Source of the DNA: Lumbricus terrestris
Taxonomy: Eukaryota; Annelida; Clitellata; Crassiclitellata; Lumbricidae
Direction: 5' to 3'
Assembly (NCBI GenBank): GCA_949752735.1
Contig: OX457052.1
Coordinates: forward strand, 17,671,149-17,735,148
DNA length: 64,000 nucleotides
In this document: in pieces, positions 34,434 to 43,238 of the stretch
Position numbering within the stretch: position 1 is the stretch's first letter
Layout of the letters: each line of letters opens with the position of its first letter
The notes under the pieces: generated by a model
What the model was told of the DNA's origin: nothing
Seen by the model: only the letters and a program-made list of their open reading frames with translations
The model's database searches: none
Position numbers and translations under genes: made by a program

Positions 34434-34721
34434 ATGGAAATCCCAGCATGTCTCAAATGTAAAATCGGTATCGGTCTTAAAACATTTACGGAATGGATTA
34501 AGTTCCAATTTGAGGAGGGTATGAATATGGATAATTTCGGCTCGGTTTGGCATCTCGATTTTGTTTTGCCAATATCATCGTTCGATGAAAAAGAACTTCA
34601 AAAAGCTGTGAATTGGATGAATATATGCCCGGTGCTATTGGAAAAAAATATGCAAAAAGCGAACAAAATCTCACAGATGGAAAAAGCGTATTGTTTTCTA
34701 AAATATTTAGGCGAAATGTAA
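34434..34721 (+). CDS. Truncated HNH-like paralogue, probably inactive
   Basis: A 95-residue protein starting at ATATAAAAATG. It aligns with the C-terminal half of the preceding HNH protein (TEWIKFQFEEGMNMDNFGS, then LPISSF and NWMNI). The core is WHLDFVLP where the full-length gene has WHIDHVLP, so the second histidine is lost. The zinc ribbons are absent except for a CLKCK remnant. Likely a decaying or repurposed tandem duplicate. Confidence 0.65.
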   Translation: MEIPACLKCKIGIGLKTFTEWIKFQFEEGMNMDNFGSVWHLDFVLPISSFDEKELQKAVNWMNICPVLLEKNMQKANKISQMEKAYCFLKYLGEM

Positions 34722-34722
34722 A

Positions 34723-35157
34723 ATGAGCTTTGAGACATACAAAGATATCAGCGTTGAAGGCGTAGTTCTTCCTAATTCTCCACTTTCCAACATACAGCTA
34801 ATCGATGCCGTGAAGAAGTTGAATATCCCAAACTTCCGTGGCGTATTTCTCAGAGATGAACTACCAAAGAAACCAAGAACGAATGAGTGTGGAATACTGA
34901 ACTTAGATGACTCGAACGGTAGAGGGACCCACTGGTGCTGTTTTTTAAAGAAGGGCAAGGATAAAATATATTTCGATAGTTATGGTCTACCTCCTCCTAC
35001 CGAACTGCTAAAGTATTTACGCAGCCCCGTCTACTACAATAGCGAACGAATCCAACCCGATGGCGAAGTCTTTTGCGGTCATCTATGCCTATACGTCCTA
35101 AAAAAGACTGTGTCAGACGGTTGTAAATTTCAAGACGTTATAAATAATTTATACTAA
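34723..35157 (+). CDS. Adenain-like (Ulp1 fold) maturation cysteine protease
   Basis: A 144-residue protein, ATG one base after the preceding stop codon. Candidate catalytic residues are H70 (GTHWCCF), D85 (YFDSYG), Q111 (IQPDGE) and C118 (FCGHLC), in the order seen in adenovirus proteases. In such viruses the enzyme cleaves capsid and core precursors at (M/I/L)xGx-G or (M/I/L)xGG-x. Matching sites occur in the proteins at 38421 and 41025, consistent with a working maturation step. Confidence 0.9.
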   Translation: MSFETYKDISVEGVVLPNSPLSNIQLIDAVKKLNIPNFRGVFLRDELPKKPRTNECGILNLDDSNGRGTHWCCFLKKGKDKIYFDSYGLPPPTELLKYLRSPVYYNSERIQPDGEVFCGHLCLYVLKKTVSDGCKFQDVINNLY

Positions 35158-35161
35158 TAAA

Positions 35162-35860
35162 ATGCCTGTAAACATATTTGGACAAATGGATAGCGGATCA
35201 GCGCCACGAGTAATAGCAGGCGGTGTCACATTAACTCAAGCAAACAGTACTTTTCTAAGGGTAGATGGAGCAAACCCTGTTACTGGAGATCTAGATATGA
35301 ATGGCCGCGTGATAAAAGGTCTACCTACAACGAATACTTCGGAATCGGGAAAAGACGAGGCACTAAGTCGAGGACAGGCTATAGATTTAATAACGAAACA
35401 CGATGACTCGAATAAGAAATACGTCGATGCAACAGCTGAAAAATATGTCAACACGAAAGCAATCGGACCCCTGATTAGCATGTACACTTCAGCTACGCAA
35501 GCCATACGCGCTGAAACACACACAAACGTTTCTTTCAATATAGTAAGACTCAACAAAGAGTTCGAGGCTATAATGGGGGCTGAGATCTACCCCGGTAAAG
35601 CCGGTTGCTATATCGTTTCGACGCACATAGAATTTCGCAACCTCAGCGCTAGTACTTCGGGTTTTGTTTACCTGTATAAAAATTCAGGGGTGCATATGCA
35701 AATTGCGGGTGGAGAGGGTGTGTCAGGTTCAACTATCAATGCAACAGGTAGTACCATAGTTTATCTAACTGAAAACGATAGCCTCAAGATAGGTGTTTAT
35801 TCAACCGTCGCTGTAGGTATAGTTGCTAAGGACTTTTCCCTCGCATTCTTACGACCATAG
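35162..35860 (+). CDS. Fibre-like protein with C1q/TNF-like head, copy 1
   Basis: 232 residues. The N-terminal part (1-100) looks like a trimeric shaft: MPVNIFGQMD, repeats of the type LRVDGANPVTGDLDMNG, and NKKYVD. The C-terminal part (about 105-232) has the jelly-roll pattern of C1q/TNF-like domains, with PGKAGCYIVS, FVYLYKN, VYLTENDSLKI and a final FSLAFLRP. Inferred role: trimeric spike for attachment. A second copy follows 29 bp downstream. Confidence 0.7.
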   Translation: MPVNIFGQMDSGSAPRVIAGGVTLTQANSTFLRVDGANPVTGDLDMNGRVIKGLPTTNTSESGKDEALSRGQAIDLITKHDDSNKKYVDATAEKYVNTKAIGPLISMYTSATQAIRAETHTNVSFNIVRLNKEFEAIMGAEIYPGKAGCYIVSTHIEFRNLSASTSGFVYLYKNSGVHMQIAGGEGVSGSTINATGSTIVYLTENDSLKIGVYSTVAVGIVAKDFSLAFLRP

Positions 35861-35889
35861 CGACTGAAAAAAAATATTAATTTAATAAA

Positions 35890-36636
35890 ATGCCTGTAAA
35901 CATATTTGGCCAAATGGATGGTGGATCAACACCACGAGTAATAGCAGGTGGTATCACATTATCCCAAGTCAACAATACTTTTCTAAGACGAGATGGAGCG
36001 AATGCGGCTACAGGAGATCTAAATATGAATGGTAAATGCATTAAAGGTCTTCCTATAACGAATAATCCGGATGCAGGAATGGATGAGGCTCTAAGTTATG
36101 GGCAAGCCATAGATTTGGTAACGAATCACGATGACATTCCATCTAACGACAATCATTTGACTAATAAAAAATATGTCGACGAACAAATTGCTTCGATAGT
36201 GTCTGCCGATCAATTCTTTGGCCCGGCGTTTAGTGCCTACTCCCACGCTATTCAGGCTATCCGCACTGGCACTGGCGTGAATTTTGTAAATTTTCCGAGA
36301 GTAAGATTCGATCCGGATAATTGTCTCATCAATTCGAAACGTTTCTTTCCTAAGAAAGCCGGATGTTATATAGTTAATATTTTTGCAGAATTTCACGCCA
36401 ATAGTGAAAGAACTTACGGTAATGTTTCCTTGTTGAAAAATGGGGGGTTGTACATGAAGATGCCCGGCGGTGGAGGTGACTTTGGAGGCGGAGGTACGGC
36501 TGGAGCGAATAATAATGTATCAGGCACTTGCCTAGTTCGATTAACTAATACCGACTACCTCGAGATAATGGTTGGGGCAGACGTTGACTCAAACATTGAG
36601 GCCCATGACTTTTCAGCGGCGTACTTACGACCTTAA
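35890..36636 (+). CDS. Fibre-like protein with C1q/TNF-like head, copy 2
   Basis: 248 residues, with the same start MPVNIFGQMD and shaft (GDLNMNG, TNKKYVDEQ). The C1q/TNF-like head carries a Gly-rich loop (GGGGDFGGGGTAG) and closes FSAAYLRP. The shaft is better conserved between the two copies than the head, which suggests diversification of the binding surface. It shares the TAATAAAATG start context with copy 1. Confidence 0.7.
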   Translation: MPVNIFGQMDGGSTPRVIAGGITLSQVNNTFLRRDGANAATGDLNMNGKCIKGLPITNNPDAGMDEALSYGQAIDLVTNHDDIPSNDNHLTNKKYVDEQIASIVSADQFFGPAFSAYSHAIQAIRTGTGVNFVNFPRVRFDPDNCLINSKRFFPKKAGCYIVNIFAEFHANSERTYGNVSLLKNGGLYMKMPGGGGDFGGGGTAGANNNVSGTCLVRLTNTDYLEIMVGADVDSNIEAHDFSAAYLRP

Positions 36637-36662
36637 ATTCGAAACCACATTTAGTTTTGAAT

Positions 36663-37067
36663 TTATATCTCTATCAAATCCGTTACAAAATCATAACCTT
36701 CCTTTCTCTCATGAACTTTAATTTCGTATCTATTTCTCCATACTCGGCCATTGAAAAATAAGATTGTCCGCGCGCTTTCCCCGTGTGCTTTACCCGCTTT
36801 GTAAATCGATGTATACGAGCTTACTTCACCCGTTTCTCGGTCTAATATATCTACTCGTCTCGGTTGGTTTCTGATTTTTTTCAATCTATTATATTTTTCA
36901 TCCGTGCTTGGCACCTTCGGTTCTCGCCGCTGTTTCTCTTTTTCAGCGATATCACGCGAAAGTACACCCTTCTCGAACAATAGATCGATAAGTTCAGGCT
37001 TGTTGAGATGAGTCCATCTTTTGATACCGTGCTTTTTCACCAGCGTTTTCAATTCTGTCAGTTTCAT
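36663..37067 (-). CDS. SAP- and NUMOD-like DNA-binding protein
   Basis: 134 residues starting at MKLTELKTLVKK; this ATG lies in ATAAAAATG and avoids overlap with the capsid gene upstream. The N-terminal 30 residues resemble a SAP/Rho-N motif (LTELKTLVKKHGIKRW, then LNKPELIDLL). The C-terminal half (VDILDRETGEVSSYTSIYKA, later NRYEIKV) resembles NUMOD-type DNA-binding modules that accompany homing nucleases. There is no nuclease domain. Possible genome-binding or regulatory role. Confidence 0.6.
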   Translation of the reverse strand: MKLTELKTLVKKHGIKRWTHLNKPELIDLLFEKGVLSRDIAEKEKQRREPKVPSTDEKYNRLKKIRNQPRRVDILDRETGEVSSYTSIYKAGKAHGESARTILFFNGRVWRNRYEIKVHERKEGYDFVTDLIEI

Positions 37068-37089
37068 TTTTATAGTACAAGATATTTTT

Positions 37090-38397
37090 TTAATACACCA
37101 TAGACAATTTCGTACCATCCGATTTAAAATTGAGTAACTTGTCGTAAATCATCACCGCGTACGCATTTGTACCAGCCGGCGGAGCAGCATTAAAAATAGC
37201 TTTGATCCTAATATCGACAAACGATGACTTTAGTCGCTCAGGTTGATTGCTTACATCAATCACCATAATCGGGAAGAGGTCTTTAAAGTCTGACGGTGTG
37301 ATATTGCTTTGCGATACCAGTTCGTCCGTTCCGTAGAATTTTTCACCAAACAAGGCCGCTTCTCTATAAGCTCGCGAGAATTGCTGATTCGGGAATGATA
37401 GGTTGTAGCCGACGGCTGGGTATTGTTGCGTGTTTAACATGACGTAGATGTCCTTTAGATTGCAATGATCGAAAATCGATGGGTTTTTTTCTTGATCACC
37501 GCCACGATCGGTTTGAAATCCAATGATGATGTACCTCGGTTTCTCAGCCGATGACTTGACGCCAAGTGACCAGTCAAAAGTAGTCGTCTGTGGGACGCCT
37601 ATATCATCGCATTGGCGAGCCCTGTATGCAACTGGTAGCGATACTTTCGATTCGATCGTTTTGAGCAATTCAAGCTGCTCCTCTAAGGACGGAATGACGT
37701 GCGGCATAAACCATGAGATTTTGTCTAATCTGACTTTCCCAGCAGCCACAGCAGCCGCAGGACCTACAACGCCGAGTTTAAAAATTGCGTCATCATCGCC
37801 TTTACGAACAAGAGTTAGCTTGTGATTCACACCATAAATAACCTTGTCGTAATCATCACAAAATCCTAAAATATGGCTCAATGGAACGATAAAACTAAAC
37901 GTGCCTTTGTCCCCCGGTTTTCGAATTAGATACGACTGTCTAACGGCGAAACCTTGATTATCCGTGATAACAGCAGTCGCGGCACTGTCCTTATACCACA
38001 GCTGATTCAAACCTTGAGCTAGTTGAAAATCATTCGGGTATTTAAGTAAACCAAGCATCGTTGTCGCTTGACCTGGGTTACGTAATGATTCAACGTCTTG
38101 TTCTCCTAATGTGTATTTAATATTGTTGAAAAGATGCATGAGTCCATTGTTCGTGAGGGTAACAGCATCGGCATTAACGTAGAAGGTGCCGTCCGCCTTC
38201 GTCAATCTGCCCTCGAATAATAGGTAAGATTCCGCTGGATGGTTGAAAACATCTTGAGAATGAATGTTGATTACTATCTCTCCCCCTGCGGTGTTTAGAT
38301 TCGTTCCCTGAATCGGTTCATACTGGTGGTATTGGTAGCGCTCGATACCCTCATCAATCAGAGGTTGTTCGGTAAAGTTTAGAATATCTGATTTCAT
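37090..38397 (-). CDS. MCP: Major capsid protein, double jelly-roll
   Basis: 435 residues with long beta-rich segments and the Polinton capsid-type signature LMHLFNNIKYTLG, ESLRNPGQATTMLGLLKYPN and FSFIVPLSHILGF in the first half. A second beta domain (YIIIGFQTDR, later YNLSFPNQQFSRAY) follows. Role: hexon-like shell protein of the predicted virion. The gene is intact. It is the second gene from the 3' end of the minus-strand virion block. Identification rests on sequence features; a fold search would settle it. Confidence 0.85.
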   Translation of the reverse strand: MKSDILNFTEQPLIDEGIERYQYHQYEPIQGTNLNTAGGEIVINIHSQDVFNHPAESYLLFEGRLTKADGTFYVNADAVTLTNNGLMHLFNNIKYTLGEQDVESLRNPGQATTMLGLLKYPNDFQLAQGLNQLWYKDSAATAVITDNQGFAVRQSYLIRKPGDKGTFSFIVPLSHILGFCDDYDKVIYGVNHKLTLVRKGDDDAIFKLGVVGPAAAVAAGKVRLDKISWFMPHVIPSLEEQLELLKTIESKVSLPVAYRARQCDDIGVPQTTTFDWSLGVKSSAEKPRYIIIGFQTDRGGDQEKNPSIFDHCNLKDIYVMLNTQQYPAVGYNLSFPNQQFSRAYREAALFGEKFYGTDELVSQSNITPSDFKDLFPIMVIDVSNQPERLKSSFVDIRIKAIFNAAPPAGTNAYAVMIYDKLLNFKSDGTKLSMVY

Positions 38398-38420
38398 TTT
38401 ATTATACGATATTTTTTTTT

Positions 38421-38846
38421 TTACACGACCTTCATTCCCGCGCCGTTTAGTTTACGTGCTAAATCTTGAATCGACGGGACATTTTTCAAACCATTCCCCA
38501 TCATCAGATTATTAATATTCTCCGGATTCACCCCGACGCTACTAAGTCGATCAATAATATCTCTACTTTCTTGCGTAACCTGTTTCTTAGGAGTAGTAAA
38601 TATTTTCGCCGCTGTTTTCTCCACAAATCTTTTACCGGCATCGATTGCGGTGGTTTTTCCAACATCGATAGCCTTTTTCCCAATTTCTGTTGCCACGTCT
38701 TTACCCGCACTAAGAGCTCTAGTCGCTAACTGTTTGGCGGCGTTCGATATGACTAGTCTTTTGAAAAATCCGGAAATAGTGTCGAATATGCCGGATCCGC
38801 CGATAACGTATTGCTTCCTGTAACTCCTTCTTTTAATGATCAGCAT
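38421..38846 (-). CDS. Basic core-like protein with protease sites
   Basis: 141 residues, lysine/arginine-rich (MLIIKRRSYRKQY) with a central Ala/Lys helix. Three adenain-type cleavage consensus sites are visible: IGGS-G (15-19), MMGN-G (115-119) and LNGA-G (133-137). Such a basic, multiply cleavable protein resembles adenoviral core precursors, so packaging or condensation of DNA is likely. No homology can be asserted by eye. Confidence 0.55.
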   Translation of the reverse strand: MLIIKRRSYRKQYVIGGSGIFDTISGFFKRLVISNAAKQLATRALSAGKDVATEIGKKAIDVGKTTAIDAGKRFVEKTAAKIFTTPKKQVTQESRDIIDRLSSVGVNPENINNLMMGNGLKNVPSIQDLARKLNGAGMKVV

Positions 38847-38848
38847 TT

Positions 38849-39748
38849 TTATAACATTGACATTATATTTTTGTAACCATCTTTACTCAGCGCTTCTTGC
38901 CGTAATAACTCGTCGCATATCGCCACGATCTCGTTTCTTACTCCGTTGTTACCCACCCTGTAGCTCTGAATTCTTAGCTCTAGCTGTTTCGCTAATACAT
39001 TAGGGTCTTCGGAGATGACGATTACACCGACGCCTTTACCTACCGTACCTGGGACCTTCTTTTGAATCTTCCCCCATATCGGTTTGATAATTTGATTATA
39101 TTTGGCACCCGAAGATGATATAGGTCTGTTTGGATTTTTTGACTGTCTCATAGCATTCGTCACATCTAGAATCTCGGCGTAATCAGCCATGTCATTATCA
39201 TCGTATATCGTGGCGTTCGGTTCTTTCAGCGTCAACAACTCCCAAAGTCCCGGTGTTCCTGTGTAAGTCTTATTTACAACCGTCACGTCATCTCCTTGAA
39301 TCGAAATCGGAGTGTCGCCGATGTAGAATTGGTTATTTTTTTCTTTTATTCCAAACGTCGTGTCGGCGATTTTTTTATCGGAGAGGTATTGACGAAGGTA
39401 CTTAGTCGCCATATCTCCAAAATACAGGGTTTTGATATCCTCAGTCGGATTGGGGTTATACGCTTCTATCGCCGGATGTTGAAGGCCCTGTAACGAAGGA
39501 AGTGCTTGTAGCGCATTTGAAGTAGCTACCGAATTTTGATTGATAGCGGATAGTAAGACATTTTGTTCTTTGGAAATTGCGGATTGTGAATCAACGATAG
39601 GTTTGAAGAACTTGGTTAAATCTTGCTGAAGTCCCGAATCTCCTAATTTCTCCGATAAAAAGTTTTGTTGGATATTCTTCTTTGTTTTCAGATATTCTGC
39701 AACGATAAAGTCTCTTTTCGCTGGGTCGGTTATTTTTACAAACGACAT
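38849..39748 (-). CDS. Conserved Polinton-type protein (PX-like), function unknown
   Basis: 299 residues from MSFVKITDPAKRDF; the ATG in TTTTAAAATG is preferred over an upstream methionine in frame. Characteristic segments are LYFGDMATKYLRQYL, DTTFGI, YTGTPGLWELLTLK and SSGAKYNQIIKPIWG. I associate this pattern with a protein recurrent in Polintons but cannot assign a biochemical role. Confidence 0.55.
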   Translation of the reverse strand: MSFVKITDPAKRDFIVAEYLKTKKNIQQNFLSEKLGDSGLQQDLTKFFKPIVDSQSAISKEQNVLLSAINQNSVATSNALQALPSLQGLQHPAIEAYNPNPTEDIKTLYFGDMATKYLRQYLSDKKIADTTFGIKEKNNQFYIGDTPISIQGDDVTVVNKTYTGTPGLWELLTLKEPNATIYDDNDMADYAEILDVTNAMRQSKNPNRPISSSGAKYNQIIKPIWGKIQKKVPGTVGKGVGVIVISEDPNVLAKQLELRIQSYRVGNNGVRNEIVAICDELLRQEALSKDGYKNIMSML

Positions 39749-39769
39749 TTTAAAATTAGAAACATAATG

Positions 39770-39925
39770 TTTTTCAGACGTGTTTTTGGACGTGTGAAAA
39801 ACATAAGTTGGACGTATTTCCCAACATAACAACATACGTCTACATGTTTTCACGTATGTTTGCGAATGTTAGACGTATTTCCAGACGTAACAACATACGT
39901 CTACATGTTTTCACGTATGTTTGCG
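39770..39925. repeat. Noncoding hairpin repeat between virion genes
   Basis: The only sizeable noncoding gap in the Polinton interior. It carries two direct copies of a ~75-bp unit (ACATACGTCTACATGTTTTC), each with inverted arms ACATACG...CGTATGT, plus AGACGTA...TACGTCT pairs. Could be a packaging, origin or regulatory signal. Confidence 0.6.
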
Positions 39926-40582
39926 TTAGTCTTTTTTTTTCTCAAACATAGATTGAAAGTACTGCCGGGCTTCATCTTTTCCACGATCGATGAGTGATTG
40001 TTTCGTCACCTCGTCCATAGCGTCGATCGCAACTTTAATATTACTCCTAATTTCTTCTTTCATGCCGTTGAATTTTTCAATCTCGCTCAGAATCAACGAA
40101 TATTCCTCATTCGAAATGTTATCGTCCATGAGAGCTTTTGAAATATGGTCGCTGATCGTGTTGAGTTTCGCGTCGGCTAGCGTTTTGATCTTTTCATGCT
40201 TCTCACCCTTCAGAGCAAACTTTCTACTGATTCGGCGGCCGATTACACTTAGCACCGCTGTGCCTATTGCCGTTCCTTCCATAGCAATGGCGAATGGGAT
40301 TGCAACTATAGTGGCTAATACTCCGATTCCCCCAACTCCGAGTCCTATCGCGACCCCTGCGAGTAGGTCGTCTACTATACCTATTACGCTTACACTTCTA
40401 TGATACTTTTTACTCAACGCCGCTCTTTTGTCGCGTTCTTGCTCGATTTCCTTCTTAATTTCGCCAATCTTTTGGAGCCGATACGTTTGCGCAGACCCTG
40501 TAACGATATGTATTTCTCCTTCCGGTGCTGACGGTAGTTTCGGATAGAGTGATTGCGTTATTTTGATGCCTTCGTATTCCAT
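39926..40582 (-). CDS. Membrane protein with two hydrophobic segments
   Basis: 218 residues. A coiled-coil-like start (YRLQKIGEIKKEIEQERDKR) is followed by two hydrophobic helices (about 66-92 and 94-110, Gly/Ala/Ile-rich) and a long charged helix with SLILSEIEKF. The architecture suggests a membrane-associated virion or assembly protein. Function unknown. The start lacks the adjacent AAAATG motif. Confidence 0.5.
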   Translation of the reverse strand: MEYEGIKITQSLYPKLPSAPEGEIHIVTGSAQTYRLQKIGEIKKEIEQERDKRAALSKKYHRSVSVIGIVDDLLAGVAIGLGVGGIGVLATIVAIPFAIAMEGTAIGTAVLSVIGRRISRKFALKGEKHEKIKTLADAKLNTISDHISKALMDDNISNEEYSLILSEIEKFNGMKEEIRSNIKVAIDAMDEVTKQSLIDRGKDEARQYFQSMFEKKKD

Positions 40583-40607
40583 TCGTTTTATTTACGCGAT
40601 ATATTTT

Positions 40608-41006
40608 TTAGATTAGATAATTTACACGACATAGCGAATCTCCCGCGTTGATAGTTACCACTGAATCGGAGTTGTTTTGAATAGTGACTATGATATCATC
40701 AACCACATCATCCGAAACCACTTCGTTTTGTAGGCTGCATCTTAGTTCTTTGATACTCTGTTTGAGGGAAATGAGACAAAGTCCCGCAGACATTTCTACA
40801 CCGAGTCCAAGAGTTAGCGTAGTTGTCGTCTTTGGTTGTATCGTTATAACATTTTGCGCAAAAATCTCCCATCTTACACCTCCTAGTAGCCTAATTGGAT
40901 CGTGGGTAACGCCCCTCGTAATCTTCCAATGGACTTGCATGGGTTGCGTTCTAACCTCGGCCGGTCTAGTTGGTTTAGTTCCAAATTTGTGTAATGGTCT
41001 CGACAT
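40608..41006 (-). CDS. dUTPase-like fold protein
   Basis: 132 residues of mostly beta strands. The order LGGVRWEIFA, ITIQPKTTTTLTLGLGVEMS, DDIIVTIQNNSDSVVTI and NAGDSLCRVNYLI parallels the trimeric dUTPase fold (loop, VIDxDYRG-like, KGDRIAQ-like strands). Motif residues of active dUTPases are not evident, so it is probably a non-catalytic derivative. Alternative: an unrelated small jelly-roll cement protein. Confidence 0.4.
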   Translation of the reverse strand: MSRPLHKFGTKPTRPAEVRTQPMQVHWKITRGVTHDPIRLLGGVRWEIFAQNVITIQPKTTTTLTLGLGVEMSAGLCLISLKQSIKELRCSLQNEVVSDDVVDDIIVTIQNNSDSVVTINAGDSLCRVNYLI

Positions 41007-41024
41007 TTTATAATCGTTTTATTT

Positions 41025-41609
41025 TTATAATAACCAACCAAGAATCGTGTTGGTGAACGGAGAATTAGGGCCTAGTAAAAGTCCTTTACCAACAGACACA
41101 TACCCCGACCCTGTTTTCATGTACAACCCGGATCCTGCTATCGAGGCGCCTTTTGGCCATGGGGTCATGTACAAACCAGACCCAGCTGCTCTTATCTTAA
41201 ACCACTTATCATCACCCTTAACATACGCTACGCCAGATCCGCTGATTTTATCTACAATCTTCGACGTAGCTGCAGAACCTAAGCCTGCCAAAGCCCCCGT
41301 AGCTAAACTAGGTAGAAGAAATTTAGCCGCTGTTGCTAGAAACGGAAGAATGGCGCCTATAAATCCTCCCTCGACTTTCTTATTGTGCTCCAATTGCGTT
41401 TTGCTCATTTTGATGACTACGCCTGTTCCTTTTTGGTACGCCTTTGTCATTTTATTGATTTGAGCCTGTGTGAAAGCAAACATATCGTTGCCGTTAAAAT
41501 CTTCGTGTGCCAGTTTGATACTCACACCAGTTCCTGCTTGAAGAGATTTTTGAATTTTGTCTTTTTGCGCTTCCGAAATATTAACTTTGTGGACTATATA
41601 CCGACTCAT
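41025..41609 (-). CDS. Membrane-active virion protein with protease sites
   Basis: 194 residues. Two short repeats near the N-terminus (AGTGVSIKLA, KGTGVVIKMS) precede a strongly hydrophobic amphipathic stretch starting GGFIGAILPFLATAAKFLLP. The C-terminal part has repeated GSGLYM motifs and GLLLGPNSPF. Adenain-type sites ISGS-G (122-126) and IAGS-G (157-161) are present. This recalls the lytic internal proteins of adenoviruses (pVI-like) by logic, not by detectable homology. Confidence 0.55.
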   Translation of the reverse strand: MSRYIVHKVNISEAQKDKIQKSLQAGTGVSIKLAHEDFNGNDMFAFTQAQINKMTKAYQKGTGVVIKMSKTQLEHNKKVEGGFIGAILPFLATAAKFLLPSLATGALAGLGSAATSKIVDKISGSGVAYVKGDDKWFKIRAAGSGLYMTPWPKGASIAGSGLYMKTGSGYVSVGKGLLLGPNSPFTNTILGWLL

Positions 41610-41629
41610 TTTAGTTTACAAAAAAACTT

Positions 41630-42424
41630 TCAAACTTCTCTGATATGAAAACGAATCGTCAATTCTTCTCCTCTAAGATTTGCCTCTTTCCCATTTTGGT
41701 CTGTGAGCATCGTTGTCATCGTTGAAATGGTAGATAGCGTAATGGGGAGATAAATTAAATTATGCGGCACTTCGATAATTTTGTATCCCGGGGCTACGTT
41801 CGGGAAAAAAGAATGTATTACGTTTACCGTCGTTCCGTTAATGTACGAAGACCCGATAATGTCGTTGGCCAGTAGTAAATTGCTGATACTCATTATATCT
41901 ACTATGTTCTCCGATTCGTTATATCCTTCATGATAGACCCAGCTTACAAAACCTAGAACCTTTCCAATCGAATTCTCAGACGTAAAGTCAACCGCATGGT
42001 GCCCTACTATATTTAACACAGTCTTCAACGTATTGGTGTTTGGTTCTATTGAGATACAGTACTCTGAATTTACCCTGTCGTAATGCCCATTCTCCTTCAT
42101 GATTCTCTGTATGTGGTCGTTGATATCTGTTATTTCATAGCTTCCCTCCGGTACTTCTATGTTAAACCAAGGGATCACGCCAGTCGGTGAATACCTAAAG
42201 TTGTTGTTTGTAGCGTCGATATTTGGAAAAGAATAGTATGTTGCGAGATTTACGAGGGCCATTTCGTATTTTTTATTTTTGTCTAGTTCAATAGGCGGAT
42301 TAAACTTTGTTCTGATTTTTGTGCTCTTTTCGCTTAGCAGAATGTAAAATGACGTTTTTGGTTCCGTGTTACGAGCCGTCTTTTCCGTATTATCAGCTAT
42401 CTGTTTGAGAAGCGATGATTCCAT
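41630..42424 (-). CDS. mCP: Minor capsid (penton-like) protein, single jelly-roll
   Basis: 264 residues of beta-rich sequence: FYILLSEKSTKIRTKF, YEMALVNLATYYSFPNI, GSYEITDINDHIQRIM, NSIGKVLGF, YKIIEVPHNLIYLPI and a final RGEELTIRFHIREV. The pattern matches penton-type minor capsid proteins of Polintons. It lies next to the packaging ATPase in the virion block. Confidence 0.75.
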   Translation of the reverse strand: MESSLLKQIADNTEKTARNTEPKTSFYILLSEKSTKIRTKFNPPIELDKNKKYEMALVNLATYYSFPNIDATNNNFRYSPTGVIPWFNIEVPEGSYEITDINDHIQRIMKENGHYDRVNSEYCISIEPNTNTLKTVLNIVGHHAVDFTSENSIGKVLGFVSWVYHEGYNESENIVDIMSISNLLLANDIIGSSYINGTTVNVIHSFFPNVAPGYKIIEVPHNLIYLPITLSTISTMTTMLTDQNGKEANLRGEELTIRFHIREV

Positions 42425-42446
42425 TTTGATTATGCAATAATTTTTA

Positions 42447-43238
42447 CTACAGCGGATCTTCGATTACATAAAATGCGTCGAATCCGCATCGGTATTTGCC
42501 ATTGTCCTTTTCACTACTGTGATCGATGACTAGGAATCCGTGCGGTTGTTTCCACACCGTTTTGCATAGTTTTCTAAATTCATCTTTTTGCATGTCTGTA
42601 CTAACATGGTCGTTATAGAAATAATCGAGGTTTTTAAAGTCCTGCTTGAACAGGCAAATAAAGTTTGCATTCTCTCTGATCGTTTGTCGCGGTAGTTTGA
42701 AATAATTCTGAGCGAGGTAAAAACAGTCTACATTACTATGCCTCCCCCGAATATAATACATTTCACACTTGTTTTGTTTTTCCAATTGTAAATCGTCAAA
42801 AATCATCAGATTATTCTTTTCACTACTCAGGTCTCTCGGGTCCGGTACATCTTCAGCTTTTTCAAAAAACTTGGCATTGATATCTGATTTAGCTTCCGAT
42901 TTTAATTCTTTTGCCATAAATTCCATAACGAGGGCTGGTGACAGATTTTGTCTAGCGATTTCCTCCTGATGCTCGAATAATCTAACGATCGCTTCTTTCG
43001 GTAATTTTTCTTCGAATGCCTTTTTAATAATACGATATTCAGGTTGAAACAGAGAAGTACCGAATACCTGGAGGTTATTATAGTCTAACCAGTCTGGCCT
43101 GAGTAATAGATTCAGAAGAAGCGTCGTTTTACCGCACGCCGATTTCCCGATTATGAGTCCCCGTATACTTCTTGGTAAAAGAGGATTATTAAATCTTTTC
43201 GATAGGGCAGAACCCCAACTCAGATCTTTGATTTCCAT
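42447..43238 (-). CDS. A32/FtsK-HerA-like DNA-packaging ATPase
   Basis: 263 residues. Walker A GKSACGKTT (31-39), Walker B LMIFDDL (144-150), and downstream RGRHSNVDCFYLAQNYFKLP with a conserved Gln-Asn as in the family of virus packaging ATPases. Role: pumping DNA into preformed capsids. It is the first gene of the minus-strand block; its ATG is in ATATAAAATG. Both nucleotide-binding motifs are intact. Confidence 0.9.
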   Translation of the reverse strand: MEIKDLSWGSALSKRFNNPLLPRSIRGLIIGKSACGKTTLLLNLLLRPDWLDYNNLQVFGTSLFQPEYRIIKKAFEEKLPKEAIVRLFEHQEEIARQNLSPALVMEFMAKELKSEAKSDINAKFFEKAEDVPDPRDLSSEKNNLMIFDDLQLEKQNKCEMYYIRGRHSNVDCFYLAQNYFKLPRQTIRENANFICLFKQDFKNLDYFYNDHVSTDMQKDEFRKLCKTVWKQPHGFLVIDHSSEKDNGKYRCGFDAFYVIEDPL

